From positions 115,067,004 to 115,131,003 of the forward strand of contig CM071568.1 of NCBI GenBank assembly GCA_036426205.1: a stretch of 64,000 bases of DNA, in the 5' to 3' direction. This document shows, piece by piece, positions 44,429 to 56,929 of this stretch (position 1 is the first letter of the stretch; each line of letters opens with the position of its first letter). Source of the DNA: Ascaphus truei. Taxonomy: Eukaryota > Chordata > Amphibia > Anura > Ascaphidae. Both the position numbers and the translations under genes were made by a program. The notes beneath the pieces were generated by a model. It did not search any database, was not told the origin of the DNA, and saw only the letters and a program-made list of their open reading frames with translations.

Positions 44429-44675
44429 GAAATGTACTGGCAGCATTCCATCCCAAAGCTTGTTGCTCCAATGAAGTAAATAAAGTATAACTGTAATGTT
44501 CTTTGGCACTGACAGGAGCTATATCAGTATAAGATATTCTATCTGTTATTAATAATTGTTGTTATTATTATTATTAAATAACGCGTACCAGATATACAAC
44601 TAAGAAGGATAGAAATTGGTACGGCAGTAAGACAGGAGGGAGAGGTACTGTACAGTAGATGTCATTGGTCACCTT
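44429..44675. other. no feature recognised
   Basis: Short A/T-rich stretch before the microsatellite. Confidence 0.35.
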
Positions 44676-44771
44676 ATAATGAATGAATGAATGAATGAAT
44701 GAATGAATGAATGAATGAATGAATGAATGAATGAATGAATGAACGAATGAACGAATGAACGAATGAATGAC
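44676..44771. repeat. (GAAT)n microsatellite
   Basis: About 23 tetranucleotide units, the last ones alternating GAAC and GAAT. Confidence 0.97.
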
Positions 44772-45227
44772 CTGGCTATAGATGAAGATAGGATAGTGCA
44801 GGAGGAAATTCGGAAGTTAGGACATCACTTATACAGTAGGCAACCTGAGTGGCTTTTTCAGAAGTATTGCTATTACAGTATATAGGGGTAGGGAAAGTTC
44901 ACTGCTTCAGTCCAGGGTTTAAAGTGGCAGCCATAAGAAGCAGTTAAAAATAACCACACATAACATTCAAGTACTCTTAAAAATATACAACTTCATGTTC
45001 TTTTTCTCTTACCAGTCTTCATTAGAAATGATAAAATAAGCATTTATCATTCAAGTTACATCCCATTGACTTCTGTGGGGAAACTGGCAGCAATCCTAAT
45101 TACACTTAAATGTCTATGAATTTGGAAGCTGATATCTCTGGATTGCAATATGATAAAAGGAAAAGGAAAATAGCGCATTAAAAAGCACATGGAACTCTGT
45201 TAAATTGCTATTTAGCAACAATATATA
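44772..45227. other. no gene seen
   Basis: No motif or repeat supported. Confidence 0.35.
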
Positions 45228-45973
45228 TGTAACGGGTATTCCCTGTGAATACAGACGCTACTACCGTGCTGTGTAACCTGTATGGCTCTCAGGAACCTAA
45301 GCCCTTGCTGAGGAGCCTGGGGAACATGCATATAACACGATCTCACGGTGCAACGCCTCCACCTGGGAGGGATCCCAATGGAGTGGGAGGAGGCCATCAC
45401 AGGAATCAATCACATTGAGCAAACAGTGGTAAAACAGAACTGGCTTTACTGCATAGCAAACGATAATAATAATAATCAACATGTGTCCCTCTCTAGAGGA
45501 GACACTGAATACTGCGTCTGGCAGGACGCTCCCACCTACACCGGATGATCCCACCCCGTGTCCAAAACCCCACACAATATGTCTGCCCTCTTTAAGGGAG
45601 AAGTCATGTGTGACTGCGCAGCCACTAGTCCCATAACAATAATAAGTAGGATCGTTGGTGCACTTGTTGACAAGAGTTACCTGCCGAGCACTCCAGTGCT
45701 CGGGCCTGCAACGGAACTTCACAAAGGATCCGATGACAGAAGAACACCGGAATCACCATCCGGGGCGACCCCACCCGACAGGCCTCTGCAGCGGCAGCGG
45801 AGGTATGAGCCCAAACCTCTTGTTGAACGCGAAGCGTCTGCTGTGTCTCTTATTGACTCTGTATAGTAAGGGGTAATGTCGCTGCTCGCTACCATGCCTC
45901 CACACCTCTCCGCGAACGGCAGTAAGTACAAGGAGGAGGGGGGGTCCGCAAAGGAAGGGGGAACCTGGCTACA
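45228..45973. mobile_element. solo LTR, TSD TATA
   Basis: TGTAACGGG...CCTGGCTACA, 746 bp, flanked by TATA (45224-45227, 45974-45977). The TSD overlaps a TA-rich run, so it is slightly weaker. Shares GTGACTGCGCAGCCAC and GCACTCCAGTGCTCGG with the inverted copy at 53341-54375. Confidence 0.75.
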
Positions 45974-45977
45974 TATA

Positions 45978-46640
45978 TGAAAAAGATAACTACACGGGAC
46001 TGCACCTTTAATGCATATGTAGCTCCCTGCTATATTTCTCTGACATAGTATTGTAAGTCCTAGTAATAGCAGGCAGTGTTAGTGTTAAATACAGCAAAAA
46101 AATACCCGGGCGCTATCTCAATGTGCAATGTGGAAGTGAATGAATAAATCGAGATTATAATACATCCTTTGTAGGGTGTAATACCCCTAAACTTTATGGT
46201 GCCCTCCTGTGACTCTGACCCCAATAGGATCTATCCAGGACACTTGATGATAATGGAACACAGAGAAGAATGGGGGAGCACAGGGTGAGGGATAATGTAG
46301 TACAAATTGCGGATGGTGATAACTCCTGACAGGGGTCTGGTGGGATATATTGCACCCACATGGATCTCCTGTCCAGAGGATGATGGGAAGCCAATAGTGT
46401 CAAGATCAATTAGAATAATAAAATATCACTTACACGGCCTTGTGCAAGTGCTGGTGCATCAAGGTTTCTTTTTCTTCTATTTCTTCATTCCGATATGGAA
46501 TTCTTCCTGCTTCTCTTGTGGCCGTCTCTCCTTGGGTTGGGGGACTCCTCCTGGTTCTTGCCTCGGTACCTTCTTGTTCCTTGTAGAGGTCTCCCTCTGT
46601 GGCCCGTTGCTGTTTGGGATCGTGGATTGGTTCGAGAGCT
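45978..46640. other. no gene recognised
   Basis: ORFs here are short; no domains. Confidence 0.35.
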
Positions 46641-46642
46641 TG

Positions 46643-46783
46643 CGGTGACCACGGGAATCGGAGGGTAAAAACATCTATCTTACTTACATCTATCTGTTGC
46701 GTGTGTTTTTATATATAAATTACACCACATGACAACCACAGTTTAAGATAGATGTCTTTACCCTTCGATTCCCGTGGTCACTA
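46643..46783. repeat. inverted repeat, ~40-bp arms
   Basis: GTGACCACGGGAATCG...ATCTATCTTA at 46643-46683 pairs with TAAGATAGATG...CGATTCCCGTGGTCAC at 46744-46783. The spacer is about 60 bp. Confidence 0.8.
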
Positions 46784-47690
46784 TTACTACAAACAAAAGT
46801 TTTATTAGTCGTCTTGATTATGCTCTATATATAAGGACATCTACTCTTTAGACAGTAATGTGTCAAATAATACAGATGCATTTGGTATTTTTCCCTGGAA
46901 GCTCTCAGCACTAAACTAGGGAGGCTCTGGACTTGGTACCTTCAGCACTGTATCTGCATAGTATTCGCACCACGACCAATGGTAGAGATACTTCTATTGT
47001 CAGCGATACATATCCCGTCACTCTGAGACATAACCTCCTTATCCCAAGGCATCAGAAGGGGTTTGTATTTAGAACTGGTCAGTATTGGTCTATCCCACTT
47101 TGCTCTGGAACCCTCTATTAAAAAGGATTCTCATTCATCCTCCTCTTTCAGGGCAGACGATTAATCTCAGACCATTGCTATGGTCTATGACTAGAAGGGC
47201 CACGTTCCCGAACTATAAAGTAATAAAGGTGACCAGACATCCTTAAACCTATAGCTCTACACATAAACATGACACACCATTTACAATGAGATCCCCCATC
47301 TGCGTTATCTCCTGGGACCTGAATCTAGAATCTTGCACCCCCACTATATACAGTATACTTGTTCGTGGCCTCACTCGTCACTGTGTCTACAAGGGAAATG
47401 GTTTGGATTATACTTTGTCACCCTGTACCAGGAGAAAGATGGGACACCTTCTAGAAGGTGGGCGTAGCTAGGTTTCTGCCTTGCCACCCTGCACCATGTG
47501 ATGGGAGAGGGGCGTTACACTTTCTATGCACATAGAGTTAACCCTTTAAGGCCCTTAACCTTTAGTATTCCCAAACACGGGGACTATAAGAATATTCCTC
47601 AATGTATTTATTTTTACAAATAAAAAATGAAAAAGCGGAAAACTATAGATAAGACATTGGTTGAAGGACCGGTGACAGAGCTGTGGTAAA
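46784..47690. other. no gene recognised
   Basis: No ORF with motif. CGTTACAC near 47512 may be an old LTR end. Confidence 0.3.
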
Positions 47691-48098
47691 TGCAGTACAA
47701 TCAGAGGAGGAGAAGGTGACCAGTGGAGTGGTACGGGATCTATACTTTGACTGGTACACTTTAATATCTTTATTAGTTACATTACAAATGGCATTGAAAG
47801 GAAAGTATGCCGTTTTGTAGATTACTCAAATATGCAACACGGTGGACCATTCATGAGGGAGTGGGGGGGGGGGGAATAAATAAAATTAATAATGATTTAG
47901 GTAGATAAGAGAACATTTCAAGGGTGTGGCAACTACAAGTGAAAAATAATGCACTTTAGCCACAAACATCAAAAGGCAGAATCCAGTATTAATGGCACAA
48001 CAATGTCAACTACTATAGGAGGAAAGTGACCTAGGAGCCTATATTTCAGGGGACTTAAAACTAAGCAAATAAAGTAATGGGTATAGTCAGCAGGATTC

Positions 48099-48475
48099 TG
48101 TAAGGGTTCCAGTCCAGGGTTTCGCTGGAGCTTGCCCCTGCTTGACTGTTGTTGGTTCCTTGCAAGTCTCTTCCTGAACTTGGTTATTGGCAGGGCTTAA
48201 ATAGCAGTCAGTGACTTCCAGCCCCTGCCTGAGCATAGTATGTTGTCCTGTGTGTTCCTGGCCCCCCTGAGTTCCTGTGGCTTGTCTGTTCTTTTGGATT
48301 ACCTGTTGCCAACCCCAGCCTGTATCCTGATTTTGCACCTTTGCCGCCTGCTTGACCTCTGCTTGGATCACGACTACTCTCACAGGACTCTGTCCCCTGG
48401 CTTTGGTCGGTGATCTTATACCCCTACCTCAGCCCTGCAGATCCGCTTCCTATCGGAGACGTGCATCGTTATACA
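48099..48475. repeat. LTR-like insertion in CR1
   Basis: Starts TGTAAGGGTTCCAGTCCAGG, as at 17224, and ends CGTTATACA. 377 bp. No matching TSD (GATTC/TGCTA), so a deletion or older event is likely. Confidence 0.55.
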
Positions 48476-48490
48476 TGCTAAGTTGTAAAG

Positions 48491-49341
48491 CAGGGCTGTC
48501 AAACACAAAGCCCCACAGGCCGCATGCGGCCCATAAGATGTCGCCATGCAGCCGGTCAGCGCTGGAAGTTGCATCCAGCTGCCGAGCTTTCTTTCCCCCC
48601 CACTGGTGTGCGCCGGAAGTAGGGCCTACCTTCCATGGCTGCGCAGCACCGTAAGTTCCCACCAAGGTAAGGTGTGGGTATTCTGAGGATATCGTGGGGA
48701 GGGTGGGCTACTGGGGGACTGTCGTGGGGGATTGCAGTATTGTGCGCTATTCTGAGGGAAGGGGAATAGTGGGGGAGGGGGAATTGTGTGTGTATTGTGG
48801 GAGAGAGGGGGTATTGTGTGTGTATGGTGACAGAGAGAGATTGAGAGAGAGGAAGAGCAAGAGGTGGGGGAGAGAGAGGAAGAGGTGGGGGAGTGAAAAG
48901 GTGGGGAAGGGAGGAATAATGGTCGAGACAGTGGAAGAGTGAGCAAGAGAGAGGGGGAAGAGTGATAGAAAGGGAGGTGGTGAAGAGTGATAGAGAGGGG
49001 GAGAGGAATGAGAGAGAGAAGAGGGGGAAGAGGAGCGGGAGATAGGAAGAGGGGGCGAAAGAGAGGAAAGAGAGAGGAAGGGAGAGAGAGAGTGGAAACA
49101 GTCTCCCACCCCCTCCCCTCTCTCAGGGCCACTTTGCTCTTCTCTTGAAACTTCTCGGGATGGGGGGAGAGATTGAGGTTGAGAGATACCAGTGACATTT
49201 ACATATTTTTAATAATGAAAATTGAAGAAAAAAGTGTATGCATAGGTTATACTAATTACTTTTTTTTTTCCCAGTGCAGCGCGAGTCTTGCAGTCGGACT
49301 TAAGAATTGGTCCCCAAGCTATTCTGAGTTTGACAGACTTG
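48491..49341. mobile_element. hAT-type element, TSD TTGTAAAG
   Basis: CAGGGCTGTCAAACACA at the left and GAGTTTGACAGACTTG at the right, with TTGTAAAG at 48483-48490 and 49342-49349. 851 bp, no transposase ORF. The middle is a purine-rich GA repeat (48670-49110); ORFs there are low complexity. Confidence 0.85.
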
Positions 49342-49517
49342 TTGTAAAGGGAAAACTACAGTATAAGAAGAAGAAAAAGATCGCTAGCAATTCCACTTTA
49401 CAAATCATTGGTAAGGCAGCAACTAGAGTGCTGTTTTTAGTTCTTGAGACCATATACTGTACCTACAGACATAAGATATGTTACAAAAAAAAGGGCTACA
49501 AAATGCATTGTCTACAT

Positions 49518-49705
49518 CAGGGGTGCTCAACTCCAGTCCTCAAGCCCTCGAACATGTCAGGTTTTCAGGATATCCCTGCTTCAGCACAGGTGGCTCAATC
49601 AGTGGCTCAATTTTTGACTGAGCCTCTGATTGAGCCACCTGTGCTGAAACAGGGATAACCTAACCTGTTGCGGGGGGTCTTGAGGACTGGTGTTGAGCAC
49701 CCCTG
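49518..49705. mobile_element. hAT MITE, 188 bp
   Basis: CAGGGGTGCTCAACTCCAGT at the left and ACTGGTGTTGAGCACCCCTG at the right. The interior repeats TGAGCCAC in inverted form. The 8-bp flanks GTCTACAT/TTCTACAT differ by one base. Confidence 0.9.
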
Positions 49706-50010
49706 TTCTACATCATAAAACTTTTATAGGAAGACCAAAGGACCTAGAAAATATACACCTTGGAGCGGATAAAGGGGGATATGATAGAAATGTTCAACTA
49801 TACGAAGGGTTTGAACAATACAGGAGGGAAGCATATTTCAGAAGTTTTAGAAGAGGTCAGGCTCTGAAGCTGGTGGCTGTCAGACTCAGGGGGAATGTGG
49901 GAAGCACTGCATGACGGAAAGGGTGGTGGATTGCGGGAATAGCCTTCAAACATATGTAGTAGGGGCTAATACAGTAAATGACTTAAAAAAGCTTAGGATA
50001 GACATAAGCC

Positions 50011-50362
50011 CAGGTCCCCAGTGGCTGCTGCGGCGCGTGCTGTGGTGCGTGCTGTGGCGTGTGTGCGCTACACACCACAGCACAGCCCTATATGGGGAAG
50101 GCCCCAGTGGCAGTGTGTGGGGCATGCAAAGCGCTGTGACGTGTACGCTGGCAGGGAAGACAAGAATTTTGTCTTCCGGTGCTGCAACGCAGTCACGTGC
50201 TCAGCGGGCAGCCAATGGAAGAGCAGATATGCCCTGCCATGGCCGTCCCCTCCGTCATGGCCCCCCGTGCATCCCATAGTTTATTTACAGACCGCAGATC
50301 GTGACTGTAATCTGTGCACGCGGCGCCAGGCGCCCGTGAAGTTGTGAGCACTGGGGCCGTAG
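50011..50362. mobile_element. GC-rich MITE-like element
   Basis: GGTCCCCAGTG at about 50012 and CACTGGGGCC at about 50349 form inverted ends. Long CpG-rich interior with GCTGTGGTGCGTGCTGTGG repeats. No clear TSD or transposase. Confidence 0.55.
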
Positions 50363-51172
50363 CCAAAGGCCAGATAGCCACGATCCACTAGGATCAGAGG
50401 TTTTACAATAGAGCAGGATAGGTGGGCCAAGGGGTTCTTACCTGCTGCCAAATTCCATGTTTTTCTGTAATTAAAACAAATTCTAATCCTTTGACTGAGT
50501 TGCACAGTTACATTGAGCCTTAATCACATACTTTATTGTGAAATCTTAACATACATTTTTATGTAGGAAAAATATTGATCCAAAATTACTTTTGTCGAAA
50601 AAATGAACACATGATTTTTTTAATAACTGCCTTATAACTGACCCCAAAAAAACTGCCAATTTTGAGTTGCTGTCGCTGTATATTTCCTAAGGAAGGTATG
50701 AGACATACTGTATGTATTGTATATTACAGGATATTGGCGCTTTTTAAAAACATGTGAATCTATAAAAACATATCTTAAATTGTAAAGCAATAACAGAAAG
50801 CTATTAATCAGGAAACATGACCAAAAGACAGAGCCCTATTACTCCGTTTCATTCAGTGATAGTCCATTACATTACATTTTTTTTAATCAAAAAGTACTGC
50901 TAACTCTTCAGTAATCTTACATTGAAGGCATTGACCAGGTCTCCTAGAAAATAAAATATATAGATATGACCAAGTCTAATTATAGCTTTGGAGCTAGAAA
51001 AAAAAAAAAAAAAAACCTACAATTGCCCCTCCTATCTAAATCTAAGCATAGAAGCTTTCATCCTTATAATCTGTGCCATATGTTCTTTAGCTATTTAAAA
51101 TGAGAGTTTGACATTTCCTAAAATAGACTGCTGGTTAGTTTTTTTTTTTACCCTTTGGTACTACTTACTGGT
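50363..51172. other. no gene seen; AT-rich
   Basis: Contains a long A run near 51000-51016. No supported ORF. Confidence 0.4.
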
Positions 51173-51373
51173 TATTATTATCTTTTATTTGTATGGCGCC
51201 ACATATTCCACAGTGCAGTACAATGTGGGAGGGAGGACAATTACATTGTATGATAAAAGAGTACATATATTTGAAGATGAACCGAGACAATAGGAAGGAG
51301 GTCCCTGCCCCAAGGAGCTTACAATCTAGAAAGAAGGGAATGAAGACAGAAGGAATAGTGTGGGTGCGTGTGT

Positions 51374-51420
<47 letters not shown>
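51173..51420 (+). repeat. SINE-like tail plus (GT)n microsatellite
   Basis: TTTATTTGTATGGCGCCACA, then CCCAAGGAGCTTACAATCTAGAA resembles the 18916-19125 repeat. A (GT)n run of about 45 bp follows at 51375-51420. Confidence 0.6.
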
Positions 51421-51422
<2 letters not shown>

Positions 51423-52889
51423 TCTTAGCAAGGGTTTGGCTATGAACAACAAGACTGAATATGCAGTTCTAGTATAAAAGTAAAAGAGGCGTCAGCCGAA
51501 TGTTGGATAGGTCTCTGAAAAAGTGTATCTTTACGGAACTTTTAGATATGAGTGGTAGAGAATTATAGAGGTGTGTGTTTGTGTGCGTTGTGAGGTTGGG
51601 ACATATTTTAGCAGAGTTGGGGTCACAAGGGTTCCAATAACTAGATGAGGGGGTGATCTTCTGTTAGCAGCTTGGGGTATCAATGACCCACAGGTGGAAA
51701 CAAATTGTGGGGAGGCACTATAGAGCCATAACTGACCAAAAAGCAGTTAAAACATGGCTTTTGTGCATGCATAAATAAACTTATATACATACATATACTG
51801 CAGAACAAACTAACTAACACACAGAAAACAGACTATGCTTGCAGCTACTCCCACAGTCAGCCATGGCAGATTCACGAATTGTGCAAAGTCCACCCAAGAC
51901 TTCCTTGGCTGGTCTGGACTTTAAGGTCCCACCTGATGCTGGGGACAACCAGGGTTTTCCCAGGTGCCCAGAGGGCCTGTATTGCTTGATTGTTAGAGCT
52001 TCCCTTGGTCGCTGCAGCAGTAGCCTATTGGATCTTTGCAAATGTTGATGCTACATTTTACTAGAGATGTACCTCGGAGCAGATATTTTCAGAATTTTGC
52101 TGCAATTTATTCAGCCAACATCACATATTCTAACACAATTCAGATTAATAATAAAGTATTTTCTATTTTTTTTAATGGTTTCTGCTGCTTCATAAACTGA
52201 ATATTTCTTGCCAGAAACTAAACTATATTTGATTGTTCCCTTTGTCCTTCTGAGTGATACGCCCACTTTGAGCATATTAAAAACAAATCTTTTCCATTGT
52301 TGGCAGGGATCTAATTTTCTCAAGAATAAGGATACAAACACCATTAATAAATAGCTCATGTTTGTGTGTGAGCACAAATATCTCCGTGTATACTGTTTAA
52401 TGTAAACTCATGATTAAATTGCATGTTTTTATAAAAAATAAAAAAAATAGCACAAGGTCTTCTGTGAAGTTTTATACTATCAGATTTATTTAAAGTAAAT
52501 ATTTTCCAGTCATTTCCTATGCCTTGACATGTAATGGCAATAAAATGCTCATAATAAGACTCTTAACGAGTAGAAGTAACATGATCCTAGATGTCTGGTG
52601 AATGAAAACAAGGATGTAAAGTTTCTCAAAAATTACATCATGTCAGCAGTATCAATTTAACAATAAGAAAAATGTATAATTATGAAAAGTGTATACGTTT
52701 TAAAAAGTAAATATGTTTTATGTTTGATAGACTAATCATGTATATGCCGTAATTCTATTATTTCAAATAATTAAACAAGACTAAAATGTTAAAGGATTTG
52801 TAAATGGACAAGCCTACATACAATTTTGTGCTTCAACTGATTTTACATAAACCATGTAACTTGCTGGAATCATTAAATGTATTATAATG
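51421..52889. other. no gene seen
   Basis: Looks like low-copy unique sequence; nothing identifiable, including the 51839-52048 ORF. Confidence 0.35.
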
Positions 52890-52952
52890 TCCTCCGATCT
52901 GGCCTGTACTCCGTATAATATTAGAGACCTCAGTTTCCGTGGATCAAGAACT

Positions 52953-52958
52953 TTTATT
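52953..52958 (-). promoter_or_regulatory. poly(A) signal after candidate exon
   Basis: AATAAA on the minus strand, about 65 bp downstream of the TAG at 53021. Good position for a terminal exon. Confidence 0.35.
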
Positions 52959-53020
52959 GTGTCAATGAAAATGTGTCCTGGATACAGACATATACATTAT
53001 TTATTTCCTAGTTTATCCTT

Positions 53021-53180
53021 CTACTTTACATCCACGTTAAAGTCAAGTCCCAATCTGGGGAGTTCACAAACAGCAATGTTTCTGAACTCTTTAAGAAAGA
53101 GCTCTCCAGACTTTATATATTCTAAAGAATACTTTGGCATGTTGAGTTTTCCTTGAAAGCAGTAATTTAGGTCCCAATTT
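53021..53180 (-). CDS. candidate 3'-terminal exon of an unidentified gene
   Basis: On the minus strand, AAATTACTGCTTTCAAG gives an acceptable splice acceptor near 53155. The frame then runs GKLNMPKYSLEYIKSGELFL, then FRNIAVCELPRLGLD and a TAG stop at 53021-53023. An AATAAA lies about 65 bp further (plus 52953-52958), giving an 85-90-nt 3'UTR. Composition is ordinary and the surroundings are not repeat-like. I cannot name the protein. It could also be an isolated pseudoexon. Confidence 0.3.
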
Positions 53181-53340
53181 ATAGTGGTGAGAAGCTGGGG
53201 AACACTGAGATAACAATGCAATAACTTCCATTGTAACGCTAACTGTATGCTACCCCGCTTCTCACACTATTGAACTGGGTGAAGTTAGAGTAAAAAATCA
53301 AGTTCTTAAACGAATCTTCCTCTACTTACCATCTTCCCTA

Positions 53341-54375
53341 TGTAGCCGTGACCCCTGATTAGCCCCGAAAGAGCGGGAGATTGCGCTTGTAGGATTTTGC
53401 AAAAGCCCGCGAAGGAGGGGAGCACAGTTGGCGGGAGGAAGTTAATCCTTTACCCAGCAGCCCCGCGGGGAGCGTCATGGGAAGGAGGGGATAAAGGGAG
53501 GTGGTTGCACGCACGTGAGTAAGAGCACGTGGGAGAGGAGAGGAGACGGAGTGTTGGAGTAGGGGAGGTTAAGCCGCCCCGGCGTAGGCTGTGTGCCCCA
53601 GGCCCAGTTAGTCCTGAGTCACCGTAGGGACCAGCGGAGTCAGGGATCGCCCAAGAGAGGTTCCTGTTCACTACCATCTGTGTAATTGTATCGGGACTAT
53701 CCTATTTGGCGAGAAGACGGGGAGCAGACCCCGCGTGGTGTTACTAGTGTCCGGATGGGATCGCCCTGGACCAGAGAGAGAGGAAGGCCTCGACGTGCGG
53801 AGACCCTTTGTGAAGATCGTGGCAGATCCGAGTACTGGAGTGCTCGGCAGGTATTTCAGCAAGGGCCCCAATGGTACCATTCACTAACTCAATACACAGT
53901 GGCTGCGCAGTCACCCATACACACACATAGTGACTATCTGTGAAGTAACGGGACAGTGTTGTTTGGGGAATTGGACATGGGGTGGGATCACCCGGTGGCG
54001 GGTTCGGGGATTGTGGCGTCCGCCGTGGCGCATGAGTGTGGTAGCGTCCGCCGAGGCGCAAGTCTGTTTAAGCCCGCCGTGGCTTGTTATGTTGGATGGA
54101 TTCGGGGGATGTTATTGTGTGTAAACATATCTGATCTTGGCCTAAGAGTAAAGGAAGTTGGTTACGGTAATTGGCTGTGTGTCAGTAATTATTGCTTAGA
54201 CATTCTGTGAAGACCCACTCCCCCGCTGGCGGGAGCTGTCGCAGGTGGAGGCGCTGCCCCAGTGATACTAATTGCGCATACCCCAGGCTCTCCGTGGCAG
54301 AGACTCAGACCCTGCGAGCCTACAGGTGATACAGCACAGAGTAGCGGCTTGCTAGCGATAGGAAGCAGGGCTACA
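53341..54375 (-). mobile_element. solo LTR, TSD CCTA
   Basis: TGTAGCCGTG...AGGGCTACA, 1035 bp, flanked by CCTA (53337-53340 and 54376-54379). Shares inverted sequence with 45228-45973 (GTGGCTGCGCAGTCAC, GAGTACTGGAGTGCTCGG). Confidence 0.85.
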
Positions 54376-54379
54376 CCTA

Positions 54380-55309
54380 GAATTTGAGAGAGATAGGTTT
54401 GTGCAGAAATTATAAAAGCATAAAACATAACGAATTACTGTGGATCACGTCAACTCACATAACATAATCCTCCCAGCCGGAAACCCCCCATCCATTCCTA
54501 CAGACCTTCTTTATTCCTCTGATGTTGTAAATCAAGCAAAAACCCTTTTGTGTGCTGTGAAATTTGGGCGTAGAACGCAAGTACTGTAGAGGATTTTTTA
54601 TTCAGCATGTATCAGGATAATGGAACTGGCATAAGAAGAGTTACATTTTAAAAAGTCAATACGTGCAAGGATTACAACAATTTGGGTCATTTCTAATGCT
54701 GTAGTAAAAGTACAACAGTAACCTGTGTGTGCACTACATCACTTTCTAATAAATAAATGTGAAAAACAAACAAAAGCATTACCACGTGCAAAATATTAAC
54801 TACACTTTTAAATAATGGATGGATTTTGTGGCTGTGGATTTAACACAAGAAGTTGTTTTTACTTGCTGTGAAATCAAGGAGCTTTAGAATAATAGTGTTA
54901 TTGATTAACACGGTTTCAAAACCTTGTTTTCAAAATGGGAATATTTGAAAACTGGGCCTATAAATTGAGTATTTTGATAATTATTCCTTAGGAAGATTCA
55001 ATCACAATTAAAGTAAAATCTTAGTTTATCAGGCAATTATTGTCTTTCCATTTAAGCTAATGATAGCAACAGAAATGAAGGTTCCCCGAGCCGACTCATC
55101 ACAAAAGAGGTCAGGTAAAGATTGTAAAACCATTTAGAGCTTTTGGTTATTATGGAAACACTAATTTCTTCCCCTCAAACTGGCAACAGCTACCTATGTT
55201 TAACCTGTAACTGATTACAACAATACGTTTACTTTGGTCGGAGGTGGAACTGCATATTTCATTCGTTGGACCCAGTCTCAATCTAGCTGCCATGAGGTTA
55301 TTATAAAGG
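54380..55309. other. no gene seen; AT-rich
   Basis: No supported ORF, repeat or signal. Confidence 0.4.
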
Positions 55310-55590
55310 GAAATTTAGGGCCGGCTTGATAGCAGTGCCATCGGTATCACTGCAACGAGCCCCATGCTTACAGAGGCCCTGCGCTCTTTCCGAAAACATT
55401 TTAACTGACTGTCGAGGGAGAGCGCGTGGCCTCACCTTCTCTTCGGAGCCGGCATCGCCTCCTACAATGAGGTGATGAGGTGTCGCCATGACAACACAAC
55501 GTAGCAGGAGGAGAGCTAATCTGGAGAAGGTAAGAGGCCCCTGCCAAAACCCCACTGCACCGAGCCCCGCAAAACTCCCAGCCAGCCCTC
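55310..55590. repeat. GC-rich repeat, family unknown
   Basis: Abrupt GC rise with CCCCACTGCACCGAGCCCCG near the end and no coding motif. Likely a transposon fragment. Confidence 0.35.
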
Positions 55591-55599
55591 CAAAAAATA

Positions 55600-56300
55600 A
55601 TTATTTATATATATTATGTTACCAAGTCCCTTTGGACTACTGATTCTCTGGCCCCTCTAACATGGTAAGTCCCAGTAAAGAGTGGGCAGCGTGTGAGTAA
55701 TTCCTGCAGGGTCTGTTATATTGTTCTGTGTGTATTATCAATAAAGTTCAGGAATAACCTGTTATTGTAAGGGGGGTCTATGTGGTAAGTGTAGTGACTT
55801 ACAAGCCACTCCCCAAGGAAGGAGGTTTTTTCCCCTCTATAGGTTAGAGTAATGGTTCTGGGCTGCTCGCCATGCTATGAGGACACAGCAGAATCTCTCC
55901 CAAGAAGGAGTAGGCTGAGGCCTTGCTCTGTTATGGGGTAAGGTTTGCTGAAGAGGGGTATTCAAGGCCTCAAGGCTGGGTACTGCCTTCAGCGACTGTA
56001 TTCTGTGTTATCCTGCTATGTACCAAATAAACCCCAGTTATACCAACTCTGGTGTGCTAATTGAAATATGAATACCCAAAGAAGAAATGCCCCTGAGGTC
56101 CATCCTGGTCACACCAGGATCCTCCTGGGCTGGGGGCGCTGCCACTGATGATGAACCATTCGTATAGCCATTCGTATAGCCTGTCCTGATGTACTCCCTA
56201 TACCATCGTGGAGATCTCCGGCCTCCTGTTCCACCTCACAGGAATGCACCAGCACCAGAATACACCAGTAGTGACACTATCTCACTTAGGATGGGGGAAA
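55600..56300 (+). repeat. possible LTR remnant
   Basis: AATAAA signals at about 55741 and 56027 and TG-rich junctions, as in a U3-R-U5 arrangement. Ends not found. Confidence 0.25.
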
Positions 56301-56853
56301 AGATGCCACATATAAAACAGGTGAAGTAAAGCACACGCCCCAATTAGGGATGTACAAATACAAAGGTGAAAATGCATCTACAGTACATTAATAAAAGACC
56401 CATATCTAAATAAAAAAGAGAAAGATGATAAAATGACAAGTGTCCAATGCGGTCATATAAATATGAACCAATAACCCTCGTGTAGCTATTAGTACAGATG
56501 CAGCGGCCATTATTTTAAGAAATCACAGTGCCGTTTTCGTGTGCGCTGCTGTACTCCACGCGGTTTTCACACCACATTCCCGCGTTCACGCAGCCCTCAC
56601 ACCATCAGATTTACCCGCGGTTTACCGCTGTTGATCTGTTTTAATTTAATGGTTTCAGATTTCTTTGGGTGCAATTCTTCGCGTATCCGCCAGGTGGCAG
56701 AAATGAATGAATTGTAATGTGTACAGTTCTGTCTGTGCTACTGTGTCAATTGGCAGGTGTTTAAAACCAGATAAAAACCAAGTCTACCACAGTGGTCCAT
56801 TGTGATTCAACCTTGAAGACGTTATCAAATTTAGGCGCTTCATAATAAAAACG
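56301..56853. other. no gene recognised
   Basis: Possibly part of a PLE or LTR terminus (CTTGAAGACGTTATCAAATTT at about 56811). Not resolved. Confidence 0.3.
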
Positions 56854-56860
56854 TATAAAA
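56854..56860 (+). promoter_or_regulatory. TATA-like box before forkhead sequence
   Basis: TATAAAA about 76 bp before the ATG at 56930. May be coincidental or belong to a repeat end. Confidence 0.25.
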
Positions 56861-56929
56861 CTCAAAGCTGTGTGCTTTTTTTTACATTCCTACAGTATCC
56901 TTGCACAATTGCTGACTGGACTGGGTACC

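Larger units (their letters stand above)
47691..50010 (+). mobile_element. CR1/L3-like LINE, broken by LTR and hAT elements
   Basis: Plus-strand pieces at 47691-48098 give decayed RT-to-C-terminal sequence (KQIK..G...SRIL). After the insertions, 49342-49517 and 49706-50010 continue with LENIHLGADKGG..RN, FRRGQALK and ERVVDCGNSL..YVVGANTVNDLKKL, the standard CR1/L3 ORF2 end. The pieces are collinear, so one copy was interrupted at least three times. Confidence 0.65.

Noticed and set aside
48626..49198. 190-codon Ser/Pro/Leu ORF
   Set aside because: Complement of a GA-rich repeat inside a hAT element.
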